64,000 nucleotides of DNA from Hyphomonadaceae bacterium. GTDB lineage: Bacteria; Pseudomonadota; Alphaproteobacteria; Caulobacterales; Hyphomonadaceae. The stretch lies in NCBI GenBank assembly GCA_022844475.1, contig JALHLR010000016.1:1-64000 (forward strand). The letters are read 5' to 3'. Position numbers and translations under genes: made by a program. Of the stretch, positions 59,942-64,000 are shown piece by piece. Within the stretch, counting starts at the first letter, position 1, and the number at the start of each line of letters is the position of its first letter. The notes beneath the pieces are model-generated. The model made no database searches, was not told the origin of the DNA, and saw only the letters and a program-made list of their open reading frames with translations.

Positions 59942-61136
59942 TTCCGACGGCATCAACAATCGGACCTGGTTTACGGCCGGCATCTGGGTGATCGCCACGG
60001 TTGCCATCGGCATGGTGCTGCATCAGGGCGCCCGCATCCTGGCGCCCTTTGCCATGGCGATCTTTGTCTGGCTGGTGATGGAAGGCTTCGCCCGCGCCAT
60101 CCGCCGCCCCTTCCCCAGCCTGCCCGGCTGGCTGGCCTACCTCTTCGCCGTCATCATCGTCGTGCTGAGCATCGTGATCTTCATCGGCGTCATCCGCGGC
60201 GCCGTCGAGGAGTTCGTCGGCAAGTCGAGCGACTATGAGAGGCACATCAACGACATCATCAAACAGGTCTACACCCAGCTCAACCTGCTCGGCCCCGCAG
60301 CGCCTGCCCAGCCGCTTGCGCCGGGAGCAGCGCCCTCCCCTGTGGCGATCCCTGACGCAATGTCCGCCCAGCCGCCCACCGTGGCCCAGCTCCTGTCCAG
60401 CAACGCCACCAGCATCGCACAGATCGCCGGAAACGTCGCTTCCAGCCTCGTCGGCGACATGGCCCTGGTCTTCATCTATGTCGCCTTCCTGATCGCGTCG
60501 GCCAGCGCCTTCTCCAATCAGCTCGACCAGATCTTCAAGCGTCAGGATGACAGGACGCGCGCGCGCCTGATCGGCCAGGAAATCCGCCACACGATGGAGC
60601 AGTACCTCTGGGTGCAGACCGCGCTGTCGATCGTCTCGACCCTCCTGACCTATGCGACCCTGCTCATCGTGGGCCTCGACAATGCGCTGTTCTGGGCTTT
60701 CGTCATTTTCGTGCTGAACTTCATCCCGACGGTCGGCTCGATCATTGCGACCGTGCTGCCCTCCCTGTTCGCCGTGGTCCAGCCGCTGTCTGCATGGCCG
60801 GAGTGGATGCCGGACGACAGCCTGCTCTGCGCCGCCATCGTCTTTCTGGGTGTCGCCGTGTGGCAGTTCCTGATCGGGAACTTTGTCGCTCCGCGCATGC
60901 AGGCCAACAGCCTAAATCTCTCACCGCTCGTCGTTCTGCTCTCGCTTGCGGTATGGGGCGCCCTCTGGGGGCCAGCCGGCATGTTCCTCTCGGCGCCGCT
61001 TACGGTCATGGTGATGATCGTGCTGGCGCAGGTTCCCGGCGCGCGCTGGATCGCTGTGCTCCTGTCCGCCAACGGCAATCCGGGCGAATATGCCGTTAAG
61101 GAAGAGGAGCACGCGGAAGGCGCCGCTTCAGGGTAG
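59934..61136 (+). CDS. AI-2E family transporter (PerM-like)
   Basis: [31 protein letters not shown] and multiple TM helices. Confidence 0.9.
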   Translation: MRHSDGINNRTWFTAGIWVIATVAIGMVLHQGARILAPFAMAIFVWLVMEGFARAIRRPFPSLPGWLAYLFAVIIVVLSIVIFIGVIRGAVEEFVGKSSDYERHINDIIKQVYTQLNLLGPAAPAQPLAPGAAPSPVAIPDAMSAQPPTVAQLLSSNATSIAQIAGNVASSLVGDMALVFIYVAFLIASASAFSNQLDQIFKRQDDRTRARLIGQEIRHTMEQYLWVQTALSIVSTLLTYATLLIVGLDNALFWAFVIFVLNFIPTVGSIIATVLPSLFAVVQPLSAWPEWMPDDSLLCAAIVFLGVAVWQFLIGNFVAPRMQANSLNLSPLVVLLSLAVWGALWGPAGMFLSAPLTVMVMIVLAQVPGARWIAVLLSANGNPGEYAVKEEEHAEGAASG

Positions 61137-61272
61137 AAGCGCGCGCGTTCATCGCACGGCAACACGAAACCCGCACGATCCTGCCCTTGCACGGCAAAGC
61201 CGCGCGGGTTTAGCACTCGTCTGTCGTGATTCCCGCGTTGTTGCTGCGCCATTTCGCTTTCCGTCCGGAGAG

Positions 61273-64000
61273 TTGCCCCTGTCAAACGACCTCGCCTTTT
61301 CACGGGATGATCTTGTCAGGGCGGTCCGCGCGCTCGCGCCGGCAAAGGCGGACGCGGACGATCCGGCCCTGCTGGCGTTTCTGGACCAGTACCGCGCCGA
61401 TGCGTTCCTTGAGGATTTCCTTGCGCTCACGACGCAGGACTCCGCCGCGCTTGCGCTTGGCCTCTGGGACTTCAACCGCCAGAACGAAGCCCATGACAGG
61501 CGCGCCATCCGCGTGCGCCGCGCGATTGGCGCAGGCGGCCACCCGCTGCGTCTCGACGTGGCGGAAATTGTCGGGCCGGACATCGCCTTCCTTGTCGACA
61601 GCGCGATCGTTGCCTGTCAGGAGGCGCGGATCGAGATCCGCGCGGCCCTTCACCCCGTGATCGCCGGCCCCAAGGGCCAGCGCTCCGCGATCCAGATCCA
61701 CCTGCCATTGCTCGACGACCACCTGCGCGGCGAGCTGCAGAAGCGTCTCGAGGACACATTCGCCGACGTCGCGGTCGTCAATGCCGACTTCCACGCGATG
61801 CGCGAAAAGATGGATGCGGTCGCCGCCGACCTGGCAGGCGTCAGGGCAACGGGCGGACGCACATCGGCCGAGATCAGTGAAGCGCGCGCCTTCCTCACCT
61901 GGCTCGCCGACGAGAACTTCACCTATCTCGGCGCGCGCGACTATACCTTCCCCATGGACGCAGATGGCCGCCTCGCCGCCGAGGAGCCGATTGTTGACGA
62001 AGCCTCCGGCCTCGGCATCCTGCGCGACTTCAACCGCAACGTGCTCTCGCGCGGCGCAGAGCCGACCATGCTGACGCCCACCATCCGCGCCTTCATAAAT
62101 GAGCCCTCCCCGATCATCGTCGCCAAGGCCAGCTTCGTCTCCCGCGTGCACCGCCGCAGTCATGCCGACTATATCGGCGTCAAGCGCTATGACGCGCGCG
62201 GCGAGGTGATCGGCGAGACGCGCTTCGTCGGCCTGTTCACGTCGGAAGCCTATATCCGCGCGGCCGATGAAGTGCCGCTGATCCGCCGCAAGATCGAGAA
62301 TGTGAAGGCGGCCGCCCCGCAGGGCTCTCGCTTCACCCAGAAGCAGCTCGATTCGGTTCTCAAATCCTATCCGCGCGACGAGCTCTTCCAGATTTCCGAG
62401 CCCGACCTGGAGCGCATCTCGTCGGGCGTCCTGCGCCTCCTCCTGCGCCCGAGAACCCGCCTGTTCATCCGCCGCGATCGCTTCGACCGCTATGTTTCCG
62501 CTCTCCTTTATACCCCGCGCGACAGCTACAATTCCGAGCTCCGCACCCGCGCCCATCGCCTGCTGGCCGAGGCCTATGGCGGCCGGACCACCGCATACTA
62601 TCCGTCCTTCGGCGAGGGTCCGCTTGCGCGCGTGCACCTGATCATCGGCGTCGACCGCGGCCACCCCGAGCCGGACGAAGATGCACTGGACCTGCAGCTG
62701 CGCCAGCTGTTCGAGACGTGGGAAGACGCTCTTGCCCGTGTCGCTCGCTCGACCGGTGCTGATCAGGCGCTCGCCACGCACGCCCATTTCACCGCTGCCT
62801 ACAAGGAGGCTTTCCAGCCGGAGGAAGGTCTTGCCGATCTCCTCGCAATTGGAGCGCTTGCGCCGGGCAAGGCGCTGCGCGCCCGTGTCTGGGGACCGGA
62901 CTTCGAGGCAAACCGGAGCCGCGTGAAAATCTACCACCGCGACAGCCCGCTCGATCTTGCCGAGATCGTGCCGGTGCTCGAGCGGATGAGCCTGCGCGTG
63001 CAGGCGGAGGTCGGCTATCCGATCCGCATCTCACAGCACGAGGACCACGCAGGCGGGACAGTCTACGTCCACGATCTCGCCATCGAGCGGCCGCCCGGAC
63101 AAAAACGCCTCGACGCACGCTTCGAGAACGCCTTCGAGGCGATCTGGGCGCGCGATACGGAGAATGACCGCTTCAACAGCCTGGTCGTCGCACTCGGGAC
63201 CGACTGGCGCCTGGCCGCCCTGCTCCGGACACTCTGCCGCTATCGCAGCCAATCCGGTCTCGACCCGTCGGAACAGGTGCAGGTCCGCGCGCTGGCCGAG
63301 CATCCGGACATCGCCAACAACCTGCTCAGGCTGTTCAGCATCAAGTTCGATCCTTCAGCCAGGGCGGACCTCGCTGCGCGGACGCTGGCGGCCGCGCCTG
63401 TCATCGCCGAGATCGAAAAGCAGCTCGAGGCCGTCGCCACGCTTGACGCCGACCGCGCTCTGCGCAGGCTTCTGGCGCTCGTGAAATCCCTGCAGCGCAC
63501 GAACTTCTATCTCACCGACTCCACGGGCAAGCCTCACCGGCATATCGCCGTGAAGATTGCCAGCCGCGAGGCGGAACCGCTGCCAGCACCGCGTCCCTAC
63601 CGCGAAATCTTCGTCTGGTCGCCGGATGTCGAGGGCGTCCACCTCCGCTTCGGCCCCGTCGCGCGTGGCGGACTGCGCTGGTCCGATCGGCGCGACGACT
63701 TCCGATCCGAAGTGCTCGGCCTCGTGAAGGCGCAGCAGGTCAAGAACGCCGTCATCGTGCCAGTAGGCTCGAAAGGCGGCTTCTATCCCAAGAACCTCCC
63801 CGCCAAAGGCACGCGCGAGGAAATCCAGGCGGCGGGCATCGTCGCCTACAAGGTCTTCGTTGGCGCATTGCTGCAACTCACGGACAACATCATCGACGGC
63901 AGGACCGTTCATCCACCGGGCGTCGTGGCGTGGGATGGCGATGACCCCTATCTCGTCGTCGCCGCCGACAAGGGCACAGCGACCTTCTCCGACATCGCGA
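61273..64000 (+). CDS. NAD-specific glutamate dehydrogenase (large GDH), 3' truncated by window
   Basis: Open frame to the window end; translated by hand: ...RFGPVARGGLRWSDRRDDFRSEVLGLVKAQQVKNAVIVPVGSKGGFYPKNLP; start codon uncertain. Confidence 0.9.
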   Translation, partial: MPLSNDLAFSRDDLVRAVRALAPAKADADDPALLAFLDQYRADAFLEDFLALTTQDSAALALGLWDFNRQNEAHDRRAIRVRRAIGAGGHPLRLDVAEIVGPDIAFLVDSAIVACQEARIEIRAALHPVIAGPKGQRSAIQIHLPLLDDHLRGELQKRLEDTFADVAVVNADFHAMREKMDAVAADLAGVRATGGRTSAEISEARAFLTWLADENFTYLGARDYTFPMDADGRLAAEEPIVDEASGLGILRDFNRNVLSRGAEPTMLTPTIRAFINEPSPIIVAKASFVSRVHRRSHADYIGVKRYDARGEVIGETRFVGLFTSEAYIRAADEVPLIRRKIENVKAAAPQGSRFTQKQLDSVLKSYPRDELFQISEPDLERISSGVLRLLLRPRTRLFIRRDRFDRYVSALLYTPRDSYNSELRTRAHRLLAEAYGGRTTAYYPSFGEGPLARVHLIIGVDRGHPEPDEDALDLQLRQLFETWEDALARVARSTGADQALATHAHFTAAYKEAFQPEEGLADLLAIGALAPGKALRARVWGPDFEANRSRVKIYHRDSPLDLAEIVPVLERMSLRVQAEVGYPIRISQHEDHAGGTVYVHDLAIERPPGQKRLDARFENAFEAIWARDTENDRFNSLVVALGTDWRLAALLRTLCRYRSQSGLDPSEQVQVRALAEHPDIANNLLRLFSIKFDPSARADLAARTLAAAPVIAEIEKQLEAVATLDADRALRRLLALVKSLQRTNFYLTDSTGKPHRHIAVKIASREAEPLPAPRPYREIFVWSPDVEGVHLRFGPVARGGLRWSDRRDDFRSEVLGLVKAQQVKNAVIVPVGSKGGFYPKNLPAKGTREEIQAAGIVAYKVFVGALLQLTDNIIDGRTVHPPGVVAWDGDDPYLVVAADKGTATFSDIA

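Noticed and set aside
61300-62937. 545-aa minus-strand ORF
   Set aside because: Antisense to NAD-glutamate dehydrogenase, whose true plus frame is open to the window end.

Overview
GC-rich, densely coded chromosomal segment, most likely from an alphaproteobacterium (inferred from gene content and order; not tested by search). No rRNA, tRNA, CRISPR array, insertion sequence or prophage was recognised. Main content: rearranged TCA-cycle genes (sucB, lpd on +; sucA, sucD, sucC on -; zapE-mdh further right), a gltD-X-GFA-gltB glutamate synthase operon, an Anbu (proteasome-like) / transglutaminase / alpha-E / ATP-grasp operon with a possible phosphodiester-glycosidase extension, a PIN/AbrB toxin-antitoxin pair, mutM-ubiE-ubiB, an SRAP/HerA-like pair, and the 5' part of an NAD-glutamate dehydrogenase that runs off the window. 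The best leads for follow-up are the extended Anbu operon, the SRAP protein with substituted active-site motifs, several long inverted repeats in divergent promoters (17469-17504, 22657-22686, 27463-27480, 59906-59941), a candidate structured RNA at 43823-43965, two small unlisted ORFs (53170-53301, 23241-23411), and the split suc/lpd locus. Gene identities come from recognising motifs in the supplied translations, without any database search. Start codons were refined by eye.
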